From Coleofasciculus sp. S288 (GTDB lineage: Bacteria; Cyanobacteriota; Cyanobacteriia; Cyanobacteriales; Coleofasciculaceae): DNA of 14,813 bases. The stretch spans positions 1 through 14,813 of the forward strand of contig JAIUYC010000004.1 in assembly GCA_020216575.1 (NCBI GenBank). Reading direction: 5' to 3'. The position numbers and the translations under genes were made by a program. Shown here one piece after another: positions 1 to 5,521 of the stretch; positions within the stretch are counted from its first letter, which is position 1; each line of letters begins with the position of its first letter. Below the pieces are notes generated by a model. That model worked only from the letters and a program-made list of their open reading frames with translations. It was not told the origin of the DNA and made no database searches.

Positions 1-39
1 AGACGCATAAGGCGATTGAAAGCGCGGCTACACAAACGA

Positions 40-128
40 AACCCGCCTGCGCGGGTTCAAACCCTTGCACAAGGTTGAGTCCGCGTAGGCGGACATAGTT
101 TGTATAGCCCCATGCTTTAGCATGAGGG
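40..128. repeat. Cluster of interspersed palindromic hairpins upstream of XRE copy 1
   Basis: Several short hairpins follow one another: AACCCGC/GCGGGTT at 40-46 and 51-57, an imperfect AACC...GGTT stem at about 59-76, GTCCGC/GCGGAC at 79-84 and 89-94, and CATGC/GCATG at 111-115 and 120-124. The stem sequences differ while the layout is kept, which is typical of interspersed hairpin repeats in filamentous cyanobacteria. The same position in XRE copies 2 and 3 holds a related but not identical set of palindromes. Confidence 0.7.
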
Positions 129-142
129 CAGCTAGCTTCGTA

Positions 143-216
143 TGAGAAACTACCCATAGAGAGACAGGGAAACAGGAAGGGTAGAGACTTCCTAATAAAG
201 TTTCCCCGTCATTTTT
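143..216 (+). ncRNA. Conserved hairpin leader with T-tract, copy 1 (candidate attenuator or small RNA)
   Basis: This is the first of three almost identical leaders. From TGAGAAAC through GGAAG the sequence is the same in all three. It folds as GAC (163-165), an A/C mismatch, GGGAAAC (167-173) and GGAAG (175-179), closing with CTTCC (188-192), GTTTCCC (200-206) and GTC (208-210). T5 follows at 212-216. The loop and the 3' internal bulge vary between copies while both stems stay intact. A stable stem followed by a T run looks like an intrinsic terminator, so the leader may be an attenuator for the XRE gene or a free-standing small RNA. No promoter was identified with confidence. Confidence 0.6.
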
Positions 217-226
217 CTTGTCCTCG

Positions 227-245
227 ACCGGAACAAGTGTCCGGT
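227..245. promoter_or_regulatory. Palindrome upstream of XRE copy 1 (candidate operator)
   Basis: ACCGGA (227-232) and TCCGGT (240-245) form an inverted repeat with a 7-nt spacer, ending 11 nt before the start codon at 257. Copies 2 and 3 have palindromes of different sequence in the same place. A dimeric HTH protein binding its own promoter would use such a site. An RNA hairpin controlling access to the weak ribosome binding site (GAG at 251-253) is the alternative. Confidence 0.45.
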
Positions 246-256
246 TACTAGAGAAA

Positions 257-499
257 ATGATAAACGATACAAACTCAAATAGCAACCCTGAATTGGCAAC
301 TCTCAAACAGTTACGCGAACGACTGGGAATGACACAGGAAGAATTAGCGACTGAGCTAGGAACAACTAGCAGAACAATCAGACGCCATGAAACAGGCGAA
401 AGAGAAATTAGGTTTTCGCTCCCTCAAATCAAGCGACTCATTGAGCTAATGCAAAGAGCAGGAATGTCTGCTGATGACTTACCCGACGACATCGACTGA
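257..499 (+). CDS. Small XRE-family helix-turn-helix regulator, copy 1
   Basis: An 80-residue protein made almost entirely of a Cro/CI-type helix-turn-helix domain (about residues 16-50: LKQLRERLGMTQEELATEL, then TTSRTIRRHETGERE as turn and recognition helix). A C-terminal helix follows, and the acidic ending is DLPDDID. The role is probably DNA-binding transcriptional control in the cytoplasm. The ATG at 257 is preferred over the in-frame TTG at 218 because the three paralogues align from this Met, while the earlier residues are unrelated and overlap the palindrome. Copies 2 and 3 (2895-3137, 5276-5521) share most residues but differ in the recognition helix. The gene lies between a hairpin leader and a conserved 3' element, and a Fic gene follows about 260 nt downstream. 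The specific targets are unknown. Confidence 0.9.
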   Translation: MINDTNSNSNPELATLKQLRERLGMTQEELATELGTTSRTIRRHETGEREIRFSLPQIKRLIELMQRAGMSADDLPDDID

Positions 500-631
500 G
501 ACGGCATCAGTTCATCCCAGTCTTAAGAGGAGGGTTGCAACAGCTATGGAGTGAGACTGAGGGAGGGGATGCGTGAAGCGTAGCTATTCCGTTGGAATCG
601 CGCTTGTTGGTGTGGAGAGTGCGATCGCTCA
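500..631 (+). ncRNA. Conserved 3' element of XRE copy 1
   Basis: The sequence directly after the stop codon is repeated after XRE copies 2 and 3. CAGTCT (518-523) pairs with AGACTG (554-559). In copy 2 one pair changes to G-U, so the pairing is kept at RNA level. Between the arms lie AGGAGG (528-533) and a two-codon reading frame, ATG-GAG-TGA (546-554). The right part (about 569-631) is an interspersed cyanobacterial repeat (GCGTGAAGCGTAGCTAT type) ending at a HIP1 site (621-628). A 3' UTR structure or a mobile-element end would both fit; the function is unknown. Confidence 0.45.
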
Positions 632-680
632 TAAACCCATCTTTCCAACAGGAATGGTATTATAGCACACAAATTACTAA

Positions 681-737
681 AATAATCCTTATTAACGAAA
701 AAATGGCAGTATTGATAATATAGCCTTAAGGATTATT
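681..737. promoter_or_regulatory. Inverted repeat upstream of the fic gene
   Basis: AATAATCCTT (681-690) and AAGGATTATT (728-737) are perfect 10-bp inverted arms. ATTAACG follows the left arm and recurs just after the right arm (about 741-747). The pair lies 23 nt before the Fic start codon, in AT-rich sequence. It may be an operator or a leader hairpin. Confidence 0.4.
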
Positions 738-760
738 CAGTATTAACGGAACCGATAACA

Positions 761-1909
761 ATGGTCAGTGCTGCTAGAGCCGGTCGATATGTGGAACAGA
801 TTGCAGGTTACAAAGCCTTCATACCTAACCCACTACCACCTCTACCTGAAATCATTATGGATCAGGAGATGTGGAATCTATTGTCTCAAGCAGATCGTGC
901 GCTCGGGCGGCTAGATTGCTCAACAGATGCTCTACCTAACCCTGACCTGTTTGTGTTTATGTATGTTCGCAAAGAAGCTGTCCTGTCGAGTCAGATTGAG
1001 GGAACTCAGGCGTCTTTGATCGATGTTCTAGAGTTTGAATCCCAAACTCTGGAACCAGATAATCCTCAAGAAGTAGCTGAGGTAGTGAACTATATTGCTG
1101 CGGTTAACTATGGTCTTGAGCGCTTAAAAAATTTACCTGTATCGTTGCGATTAATTCGGGAAATTCACCAGAAGTTAATGCAAGGAGTAAGAGGTGCTGA
1201 ACGTGACCCAGGAGAGTTTCGCCGAACACAGAACTGGATTGGATCTGGAGGATGTTCTTTAGCAGAAGCTACTTATGTGCCTCCGCCACCTCACGAGATG
1301 ATCCAATCTCTAGATAATTTAGAGAAGTTCTTGCATGATTCAACACCAATTCCAGCTTTGATCAGAATTGGCTTGGCTCATGCTCAGTTTGAAACAATTC
1401 ACCCTTTCCTTGACGGTAACGGAAGAACAGGGCGTCTACTAATCACGTTCCTGCTGTGTGAACAAAACATACTGAAACGTCCATTACTTTACATATCCCA
1501 CTACTTCAAGAAATATCGTGCCGAATACTACGACCGACTTCAGGCTGTTAGGGACAGTGGAAATTGGGAAGGCTGGCTTAAATTTTTTCTGCGTGGTGTT
1601 TATGAAGTTGCTCAGGAAGCCTCTGCGACTGCCCGCAAGATAGTCAACATGAAAGAAGAACATCGCCAACTAGTACTCAACGACATGGGGCGTAGATCGG
1701 GAAAAGCGATAGTACTGCTTGAGAGCCTTTATTTCAGACCAATTTTTACTGTAGAACACGTTGAAGCAATTACAGAGCTGTCATACCCTAATGCCAACTC
1801 CTTGGTTAAAGAGCTCTGCAATATAGGTCTTCTGGAAGAGATTACTGGACAAAAACGCAATCGAGCTTTTTGTTATGCCCCATTTCTGGATGTTTTCAGA
1901 GACTCCTAG
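761..1909 (+). CDS. Fic-family protein (probable AMP-transferase, class II)
   Basis: A 382-residue Fic protein. The catalytic loop HPFLDGNGRTGR at residues 214-225 matches HxFx(D/E)GNGRxxR, with the catalytic His at 214 and the nucleotide-binding Gly-Asn-Gly-Arg. An inhibitory helix motif, SSQIEG (residues 76-81), matches (S/T)xxxE(G/N). Because it lies N-terminal to the Fic core, this is a class II, self-inhibited enzyme. The C-terminal 80 or so residues look like a winged helix (VEAITELSYPNANSLVKEL), as in many bacterial Fic proteins of this length. Such enzymes transfer AMP from ATP to Ser, Thr or Tyr hydroxyls of target proteins; the target here is unknown. The gene sits alone between XRE modules, with a 10-bp inverted repeat upstream. 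All key residues are present, so it should be active when the inhibition is released. Confidence 0.93.
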   Translation: MVSAARAGRYVEQIAGYKAFIPNPLPPLPEIIMDQEMWNLLSQADRALGRLDCSTDALPNPDLFVFMYVRKEAVLSSQIEGTQASLIDVLEFESQTLEPDNPQEVAEVVNYIAAVNYGLERLKNLPVSLRLIREIHQKLMQGVRGAERDPGEFRRTQNWIGSGGCSLAEATYVPPPPHEMIQSLDNLEKFLHDSTPIPALIRIGLAHAQFETIHPFLDGNGRTGRLLITFLLCEQNILKRPLLYISHYFKKYRAEYYDRLQAVRDSGNWEGWLKFFLRGVYEVAQEASATARKIVNMKEEHRQLVLNDMGRRSGKAIVLLESLYFRPIFTVEHVEAITELSYPNANSLVKELCNIGLLEEITGQKRNRAFCYAPFLDVFRDS

Positions 1910-1949
1910 CAACAGATACAACCTAAGTCGCTATTAGACCGAATGAAGA

Positions 1950-1990
1950 GCAAGTGCGTGAAGCGAAGCTATCCGAAGGAATCGCCTCTT
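1950..1990. repeat. Short interspersed cyanobacterial repeat
   Basis: The stretch GTGCGTGAAGCGAAGCTATC matches the repeat inside the 3' elements of the XRE copies (about 569-600, 3207-3240, 5590-5612). It separates the fic gene from the start of the duplicated block. Confidence 0.5.
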
Positions 1991-1995
1991 GTCTG

Positions 1996-2463
1996 TTAAG
2001 TCACCCCATCAGCATCAAAAACAACCTCGAACTCAGCCGCAGGCATCCACTTACCGAAAAAGCGCTTATGATTTTCCGCTTCTGTGCGGCTGTAGAAGCG
2101 ACCAACCGTATAGTGTTGAGCATTCGGCAACAACCTAACCAGTGTCCAGGGGTAATGCTTTTGATTCCAGAAGCTTTGGCTCTTATGTGGGGATGGTTCT
2201 GCTATTCGACCACAGCCCCGATGCTCCAAAACAGAATGAATTTGAGCTAAAAGTTGCGCTCTGTCTGGTCTTTCATCATTGGGTAACAAGCTCCATTCAC
2301 GCACTGGTGCTGGTAGCCAAGTCAAGGTGTAAGAAACAGAGACTTTGCAAAGATACCAAGACAAGCGGCGTGGCTGTTTGCGGCAGTTGAAGCCATCGGC
2401 ACGTAAAAACGCAACAATCCTGTCGCCCTCTGCTTGGAGGCGGAGCCATTCGGAGTGTTTCAT
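1996..2463 (-). CDS. Conserved hypothetical protein, intact copy of a duplicated gene
   Basis: A 155-residue protein of unknown function, starting at the ATG at 2463 (MKHSEWLRLQ) and ending at TAA 1996-1998. It has no signal peptide or membrane helix. It is rich in Trp and Arg in the middle. The C-terminal part (HYTVGRFYSRTEAENHKRFF) loosely recalls SPOR-like folds, but that is only a resemblance. A second copy at 4328-4854 matches it closely apart from two small insertions, one of which breaks its frame. It lies 24 nt downstream of a possible small ORF (2488-2670) on the same strand, and points away from XRE copy 2. Its repeated association with the XRE gene suggests a linked role, which cannot be named. 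Confidence 0.65.
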   Translation of the reverse strand: MKHSEWLRLQAEGDRIVAFLRADGFNCRKQPRRLSWYLCKVSVSYTLTWLPAPVREWSLLPNDERPDRAQLLAQIHSVLEHRGCGRIAEPSPHKSQSFWNQKHYPWTLVRLLPNAQHYTVGRFYSRTEAENHKRFFGKWMPAAEFEVVFDADGVT

Positions 2464-2487
2464 TGTTATGATTTGGGTGATTGTTTT

Positions 2488-2670
2488 TTAGGAAAGGGCG
2501 ATCTGCAACGATTGCAAAAATGCGATAAATGCAAAAATGCGATCGCCCGTTATTTCATGAAAGACCTTAAAAAATACGAGCAAGTGATTTTCTGTTAATC
2601 GTCTAAGCATCACCCCCTTAGTCCACTTGTCCACCCGCAAGTCCGCAAGGGAATTAATTCCCTTGCTCAT
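2488..2670 (-). CDS. Possible small protein of 60 residues, copy A
   Basis: A 60-codon frame begins with MSKGINSLADL and contains LTENHLLVFFKVFHEITGD, which is nearly repeated in the frame at 4857-5051. The first codons lie inside a palindrome (2646-2665) of the hairpin repeat cluster, so the N-terminus is read from repeat DNA. The two copies keep frame over about 45 residues. They then diverge after a HIP1 site, where the ends differ in length and frame. It could be a real small gene upstream of the 155-residue gene, or a chance frame in repeat DNA. No function is recognised. Confidence 0.35.
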   Translation of the reverse strand: MSKGINSLADLRVDKWTKGVMLRRLTENHLLVFFKVFHEITGDRIFAFIAFLQSLQIALS

Positions 2671-2767
2671 AGCTAAAGTCCTCTAAAGAGGACTAAAAGA
2701 TTGCTCTACAAGGATTTCAGTCCACTTAAGTGGACTTGAGCTATGAGCCAAGAGTTTAAACTCTTGG
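2646..2767. repeat. Four palindromic hairpins between the divergent genes, copy 2
   Basis: Four palindromes follow one another. They are CAAGGGAATTAATTCCCTTG at 2646-2665, AGTCCTCT/AGAGGACT at 2677-2684 and 2687-2694, AGTCCACTTAAGTGGACT at 2719-2736, and CCAAGAGTTTAAACTCTTGG at 2748-2767. The arrangement is two hairpin pairs in opposite orientation, each linked by GAGCTATGAGC-like spacers. Copy 3 carries the same layout at 5027-5146. Confidence 0.75.
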
Positions 2768-2782
2768 CGGACTTGCCTGGTG

Positions 2783-2855
2783 TGAGAAACTACCCATAGA
2801 GAGACAGGGAAACAGGAAGTATCGGGACTTCCCAGAGGTTTCCCCGTCAATTTTT
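2783..2855 (+). ncRNA. Conserved hairpin leader with T-tract, copy 2
   Basis: It has the same fold as the leader at 143-216. The 5' arms are GAC (2803-2805), GGGAAAC (2807-2813) and GGAAG (2815-2819). The 3' arms are CTTCC (2828-2832), GTTTCCC (2838-2844) and GTC (2846-2848). T5 follows at 2851-2855. The loop is TATCGGGA instead of GGTAGAGA, and the inner stem gains one pair. A candidate attenuator or small RNA. Confidence 0.6.
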
Positions 2856-2863
2856 AGGCTGTT

Positions 2864-2884
2864 AACAGGAAAAGTTTTCCTATT
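2864..2884. promoter_or_regulatory. Palindrome upstream of XRE copy 2 (candidate operator)
   Basis: AGGAAAA (2867-2873) and TTTTCCT (2875-2881) are perfect 7-bp arms around one G. Two more A-T pairs follow outside a single mismatch. The palindrome ends 11-13 nt before the start codon. The sequence is unrelated to the palindromes of copies 1 and 3. Confidence 0.45.
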
Positions 2885-2894
2885 GCTAGGTAAA

Positions 2895-3137
2895 ATGGTA
2901 AATGATCAGGATTGGAATAGCAACCCTAACTTGCCAACTCTTAAGCAAGTACGCGAACGACTAGGAATGACTCAGGAGCAATTCGCTCAGGAATTGGGGA
3001 TTACTGGTCGGACAATTAGAAATTATGAAAGAGGTGCACATCAACTCAAACTTTCTCTAGGACAATTTAAACGCCTAAAAGAACTTCTAGAACAAGCTGG
3101 AATGTCAATCGATGACTTACCAGACGACATCGACTGA
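2895..3137 (+). CDS. Small XRE-family helix-turn-helix regulator, copy 2
   Basis: An 80-residue paralogue of the protein at 257-499. It has the same N-terminal lead (NSNPNLPTLKQVRERLGMTQ), the HTH at about residues 16-50 with ITGRTIRNYERGAHQ as turn and recognition helix, and the same DLPDDID ending. The start at 2895 is set by the alignment of all three copies and by AGG at 2888-2890; the in-frame TTG at 2883 lies within the palindrome. The divergent neighbour is the possible small ORF at 2488-2670. A VapBC-like pair follows on the opposite strand, beyond the 3' element. It is a probable DNA-binding regulator, possibly autoregulatory. Confidence 0.9.
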   Translation: MVNDQDWNSNPNLPTLKQVRERLGMTQEQFAQELGITGRTIRNYERGAHQLKLSLGQFKRLKELLEQAGMSIDDLPDDID

Positions 3138-3272
3138 CGGCAGTATCAGTTCATCCCAGTCTCAAGACGAGGTGGCAACAGCTATGAAGTGAGGCTGAGG
3201 GACGGGATGCGTGAAGCGTAGCTATTGCGTTGGAATTGCGCTTGTTGGTGTGGGGAATGCGATCGCGTTTCT
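3138..3272 (+). ncRNA. Conserved 3' element of XRE copy 2
   Basis: The counterpart of 500-631. CAGTCTC (3157-3163) pairs with GAGGCTG (3191-3197), with one G-U pair where copy 1 has A-U. Between the arms lies a two-codon frame, ATG-AAG-TGA (3184-3192). The GCGTGAAGCGTAGCTAT repeat and a HIP1 site close the element. Confidence 0.45.
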
Positions 3273-3285
3273 AAATAGCGAATAG

Positions 3286-3687
3286 TTAACCGGCTGGTTG
3301 CAGTAAGCGAATAAACCCTTCTTGTTCAAAGTGCCGATCAGTCGATAGGGCTTCAGTAATCCTACGCTGGCGCATCAATACAAAGCTAACAGCATCGCAC
3401 AGAGAATAGGTTTTGTCTTGTCGTTCCATTAGTAGCTCAACTGCCTCTCGGTGCAATGGCTCATCAACCCACACTGTCTCTATATCAGGGTTGTCCAGCA
3501 AATCAACGACAAAAGCCAGGGCGGATGAACGTGGAAAACGTCTTGCAGTGGCTAATGCGACGTATTCAGCAATGATATAGCTATGAGTTAATCGAATTGT
3601 TGCTCTCTTATATGCAGCACAAGCTTGAGTATGCAAAGGCTCAGTTTGATAGTGCAGACAAAGCAAACCAGATGTATCGAGGAGCAT
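3286..3687 (-). CDS. vapC: VapC-like PIN-domain ribonuclease toxin
   Basis: A 133-residue PIN-domain protein. The acidic residues expected to bind metal are present: Asp4 (LLDTS), Glu41 (IIAEY), Asp98 (CDAVSF) and Asp117 (STDRHF). Length and layout fit VapC toxins, which cleave specific RNAs, usually tRNA or rRNA. The ATG overlaps the stop codon of the upstream gene by one base (TAATG), the usual translational coupling of antitoxin and toxin. The target is not known. Confidence 0.88.
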   Translation of the reverse strand: MLLDTSGLLCLHYQTEPLHTQACAAYKRATIRLTHSYIIAEYVALATARRFPRSSALAFVVDLLDNPDIETVWVDEPLHREAVELLMERQDKTYSLCDAVSFVLMRQRRITEALSTDRHFEQEGFIRLLQPAG

Positions 3688-3974
3688 TAACCTTCTTCGT
3701 GAGTACTTGCATACTCTCTCACTAAATCTGCATCAATGCTCTCATTGTCCAGAGCGGTAGGATGTTCGAGATTAAGTGTCCCAAAATGGCGTTCAAACTT
3801 CGCTCGTGCTGTCTCTTGTTCTGCTTCAGGTAGCAACAATTTTAAATCTTGCCCAAACCGCTGCTCTAGCAACGTTGCCGCTAGCCGTTCAGGAGGAACG
3901 CCAATTGCCTCAGCCTGTCGCTGAATTGCAGTGAAAATTTGATCGTTGAGTTCCAGTGTCAGAATGTGAGTCAT
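3687..3974 (-). CDS. vapB: VapB-like antitoxin
   Basis: A 95-residue protein from the ATG at 3974 (MTHILTLELNDQIFTAIQRQ). A TTG four codons earlier (3986) is possible but less likely. The N-terminal beta strand followed by two helices fits a ribbon-helix-helix DNA-binding domain. The C-terminal half is acidic (LDNESIDADLVREYAS), as expected for the region that wraps the toxin. It directly precedes the PIN gene with a one-base overlap. A short inverted repeat lies upstream (3991-4014). The antitoxin role is inferred from context, size and fold pattern. Confidence 0.8.
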   Translation of the reverse strand: MTHILTLELNDQIFTAIQRQAEAIGVPPERLAATLLEQRFGQDLKLLLPEAEQETARAKFERHFGTLNLEHPTALDNESIDADLVREYASTHEEG

Positions 3975-3990
3975 AGGAGTATGCAACGTG

Positions 3991-4014
3991 GCTATAGGCT
4001 ACGGTAATTATAGC
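3991..4014. promoter_or_regulatory. Inverted repeat upstream of the antitoxin gene
   Basis: GCTATA (3991-3996) and TATAGC (4009-4014) flank 12 nt, 17-40 nt before the antitoxin ATG. The position suits autoregulation by the VapBC complex, but the arms are short. Confidence 0.35.
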
Positions 4015-4043
4015 TTTGCCTGTTTGATGCCCTATGATGCGAG

Positions 4044-4284
4044 TTACCAATCAGAGGGTTGCAACTGCGGCAGCAAACACTCTTGATCACCTGTGGCATT
4101 CATCTGGTCGCGCACGATTTGGGAGACTTTTTGTAGGACGCGCCACATTAAGGGGAGACAGGCGTAAATCCCGCTACCGATGCGACGTATGTAGCCTGCG
4201 CGGAGTAGTAGTTTGTGACTGGGGATTTCCGATAAAAGCTGGGTCTTCCCGCAGGGTGACGAAAAGCATATTAGACAGTCGCAT
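4044..4284 (-). pseudogene. proS: Remnant of the 5' end of prolyl-tRNA synthetase, fragment 1
   Basis: On the minus strand from the ATG at 4284 the reading begins [16 protein letters not shown]. After a frameshift near 4230-4236 it continues [20 protein letters not shown], then [20 protein letters not shown], and ends [11 protein letters not shown] followed by TAA (4044-4046). This matches the N-terminus of cyanobacterial prolyl-tRNA synthetase from its first residue to the segment normally read QPxxLWKESGRW. All catalytic regions beyond that are missing, so it cannot work. A second fragment at 5809-5909 stops at the same codon. It sits between the antitoxin gene and the second copy of the unknown gene. 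Confidence 0.85.
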
Positions 4285-4345
4285 CGTACGCTTTTGTGGG
4301 TATGGAGAGTGCGATCGCCTCTCCTCCCTAAGTCACCGCATCAGC

Positions 4346-4375
4346 AGACGCTCGAAGACTCGCTACCGCTTCGCT
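4346..4375. repeat. 30-nt repeat inserted in the pseudogene (in frame)
   Basis: This segment is absent at the matching place in the intact copy (around 2010). It begins AGACGCTCGAAGACTCGCT and has 5-bp foldback arms, CGAAG (4353-4357) and CTTCG (4369-4373). Confidence 0.7.
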
Positions 4376-4790
4376 ATCAAAAACAACCTCGAACTGTGCA
4401 GCAGGCATCCACTTGCCAAGAAAGCGCTTGTGATTTTCCGCTTCTGTGCGGCTGTAGAAGCGACCAACCGTATAGTGTTGAGCATTTGGCAACAACCTAA
4501 CCAGTGTCCAGGGATAATCCAATTGATTCCAGAAGCGTTGCGTCGGAAGCGGGGATGGTTCTGCTGTGCGACCACAACCCCGATGCTCCAAAATAGAGTG
4601 AATTTGGGTTAAAAGTTGCGCTCTGTGTGGAGTCTCATCATTCGGTAACAAGCTCCATTCACGCACTGGTGCTGGTAGCCAAGTCAAGGTGTAAGAAACT
4701 GAGCATGAGCAAAGATGCCAAGACAAGCGGCGTGGCTGTTTGCGGCAGTTGAAGCCATCGGCACGTAAAGACGCAACAATCCTGTCGCCT

Positions 4791-4825
4791 GACGCTTGAA
4801 GACTCGCTCTTAAGAAACTTCAGTC
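4791..4825. repeat. Related short repeat inserted in the pseudogene (frameshifting)
   Basis: It replaces 7 nt of the intact copy with about 36 nt, starting GACGCTTGAAGACTCGCT. This shares 17 of its first 18 bases with the insert at 4346-4375. The foldback arms are TGAAG (4797-4801) and CTTCA (4818-4822), so the one different base is compensated on the other arm. Confidence 0.65.
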
Positions 4826-4856
4826 TGGAGGCGAAGCCATTCAGTGTGTTTCATTG

Positions 4857-5051
4857 TTATGATTTGGGTGATGTTTTGATAGGCAAGGGCGATCTGCGAC
4901 AATTGCAAAAGTGCGATCGCAAATCGCCCGTTATTTCATGGAAGACCTTAAACAATACGAGCCACTGATTTTCTGTTAATCGTCTACGCATCACCTCCAT
5001 AGTCCAGCCATCTGCAAGCAAGTCCGCAAGGGAATCAATTCCCTTGCTCAT
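4857..5051 (-). CDS. Possible small protein, copy B
   Basis: The frame starts at the ATG at 5051 (MSKGIDSLADL) and contains LTENQWLVLFKVFHEITGD, matching the frame at 2488-2670. After that the two differ because of changes around a HIP1 site (4912-4919), and this copy ends ...PLPIKTSPKS next to the start of the disrupted gene. The first codons again lie in a palindrome (5027-5046). Conservation over about 45 residues is suggestive, but the whole area is a recent duplication, so it does not prove coding. Confidence 0.3.
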   Translation of the reverse strand: MSKGIDSLADLLADGWTMEVMRRRLTENQWLVLFKVFHEITGDLRSHFCNCRRSPLPIKTSPKS

Positions 5052-5146
5052 AGCGGAAGTCCTCTGAAGAGGACTAAATGCTGATTGCACAAGGATTTCA
5101 GTCCACTTGAGTGGACTTGAGCTACTCGCTGTAGAGTTTAAACTCT
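5027..5146. repeat. Palindromic hairpin cluster, copy 3
   Basis: The same order as at 2646-2767: CAAGGGAAT/ATTCCCTTG at 5027-5046 (slightly imperfect), AGTCCTCT/AGAGGACT at 5058-5075, an AGTCCACT/AGTGGACT palindrome at 5100-5117, and AGAGTTTAAACTCT at 5133-5146. The base differences from copy 2 mostly fall in the loops. Confidence 0.75.
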
Positions 5147-5164
5147 TGGCGGACTTGCTTCGTG

Positions 5165-5238
5165 TGAGAAACTACCCATAGAGAGACAGGGAAACAGGAA
5201 GTGTAGGGACTTCCCATAACGTTTCCCCGTCAGTTTTT
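5165..5238 (+). ncRNA. Conserved hairpin leader with T-tract, copy 3
   Basis: The same fold as copies 1 and 2. The 5' arms are GAC (5185-5187), GGGAAAC (5189-5195) and GGAAG (5197-5201). The 3' arms are CTTCC (5210-5214), GTTTCCC (5221-5227) and GTC (5229-5231). T5 follows at 5234-5238. The loop is TGTAGGGA. Confidence 0.6.
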
Positions 5239-5240
5239 AG

Positions 5241-5269
5241 TTGCGATGCACCACTGTGGTGCATCGCAA
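5241..5269. promoter_or_regulatory. Perfect 29-bp palindrome upstream of XRE copy 3 (candidate operator)
   Basis: TTGCGATGCACCAC (5241-5254) and its exact reverse complement (5256-5269) surround one T. It ends 6 nt before the ATG at 5276 and touches the AAGG ribosome binding site (5268-5271). It is the longest of the three palindromes that occupy this place. It could be bound as DNA by the HTH protein, or fold in the mRNA and mask the start. Confidence 0.55.
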
Positions 5270-5275
5270 GGTAAG

Positions 5276-5521
5276 ATGGTAGACGATAAGAATCAGGATT
5301 TCAACCCCAATGTGCCAACTCTTAAACAAGTTCGCGAACGTTTAGAAATGACCCAAGAGCAGTTTGCTGATGCACTAGGGTTGTCAAGAAACACGATTAA
5401 TCGATATGAACGCGGCATACACCAGCGCATTGCACTTTCTGTGGGTCAGATAAAACGACTAGTTGAACTTATGAAGCAGGCAGGACTATCAATTGAAGAC
5501 TTACCTGACGATATTGAATGA
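5276..5521 (+). CDS. Small XRE-family helix-turn-helix regulator, copy 3
   Basis: An 81-residue paralogue of the proteins at 257-499 and 2895-3137. The HTH (VRERLEMTQEQFADALG, then LSRNTINRYERGIHQ) is at about residues 16-50, and the C-terminus is DLPDDIE. The ATG at 5276 aligns with the starts of the other two. An earlier in-frame ATG (5246) lies inside the palindrome and would add ten residues with no counterpart. The gene is followed by the 3' element, short repeats, an xisI remnant and a glutathione S-transferase gene. It is a probable transcription regulator of unknown target. Confidence 0.9.
   Translation: MVDDKNQDFNPNVPTLKQVRERLEMTQEQFADALGLSRNTINRYERGIHQRIALSVGQIKRLVELMKQAGLSIEDLPDDIE

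Larger units (their letters stand above)
4328..4854 (-). pseudogene. Second copy of the 155-residue hypothetical gene, disrupted
   Basis: Closely related to 1996-2463 and in the same place relative to the XRE gene. From the ATG at 4854 the reading is MKHTEWLRLQTEVS and then TAA. Relative to the intact copy there is a net gain of 29 nt at about 4791-4825, which shifts the frame. The remaining frame is open from about 4726 to the TAG at 4328-4330. It also contains a 30-nt in-frame gain (4346-4375) that adds ten residues near the C-terminus. Both extra segments belong to one short repeat family (GACGCTYGAAGACTCGCT). A shortened protein of 132 codons from an internal start is possible but unlikely to be made. 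Confidence 0.75.

Noticed and set aside
4034..4612. A 192-codon plus-strand open frame
   Set aside because: It lies opposite the proS remnant and the disrupted copy of the unknown gene, both of which have recognisable minus-strand reading. The plus-strand product resembles no family.
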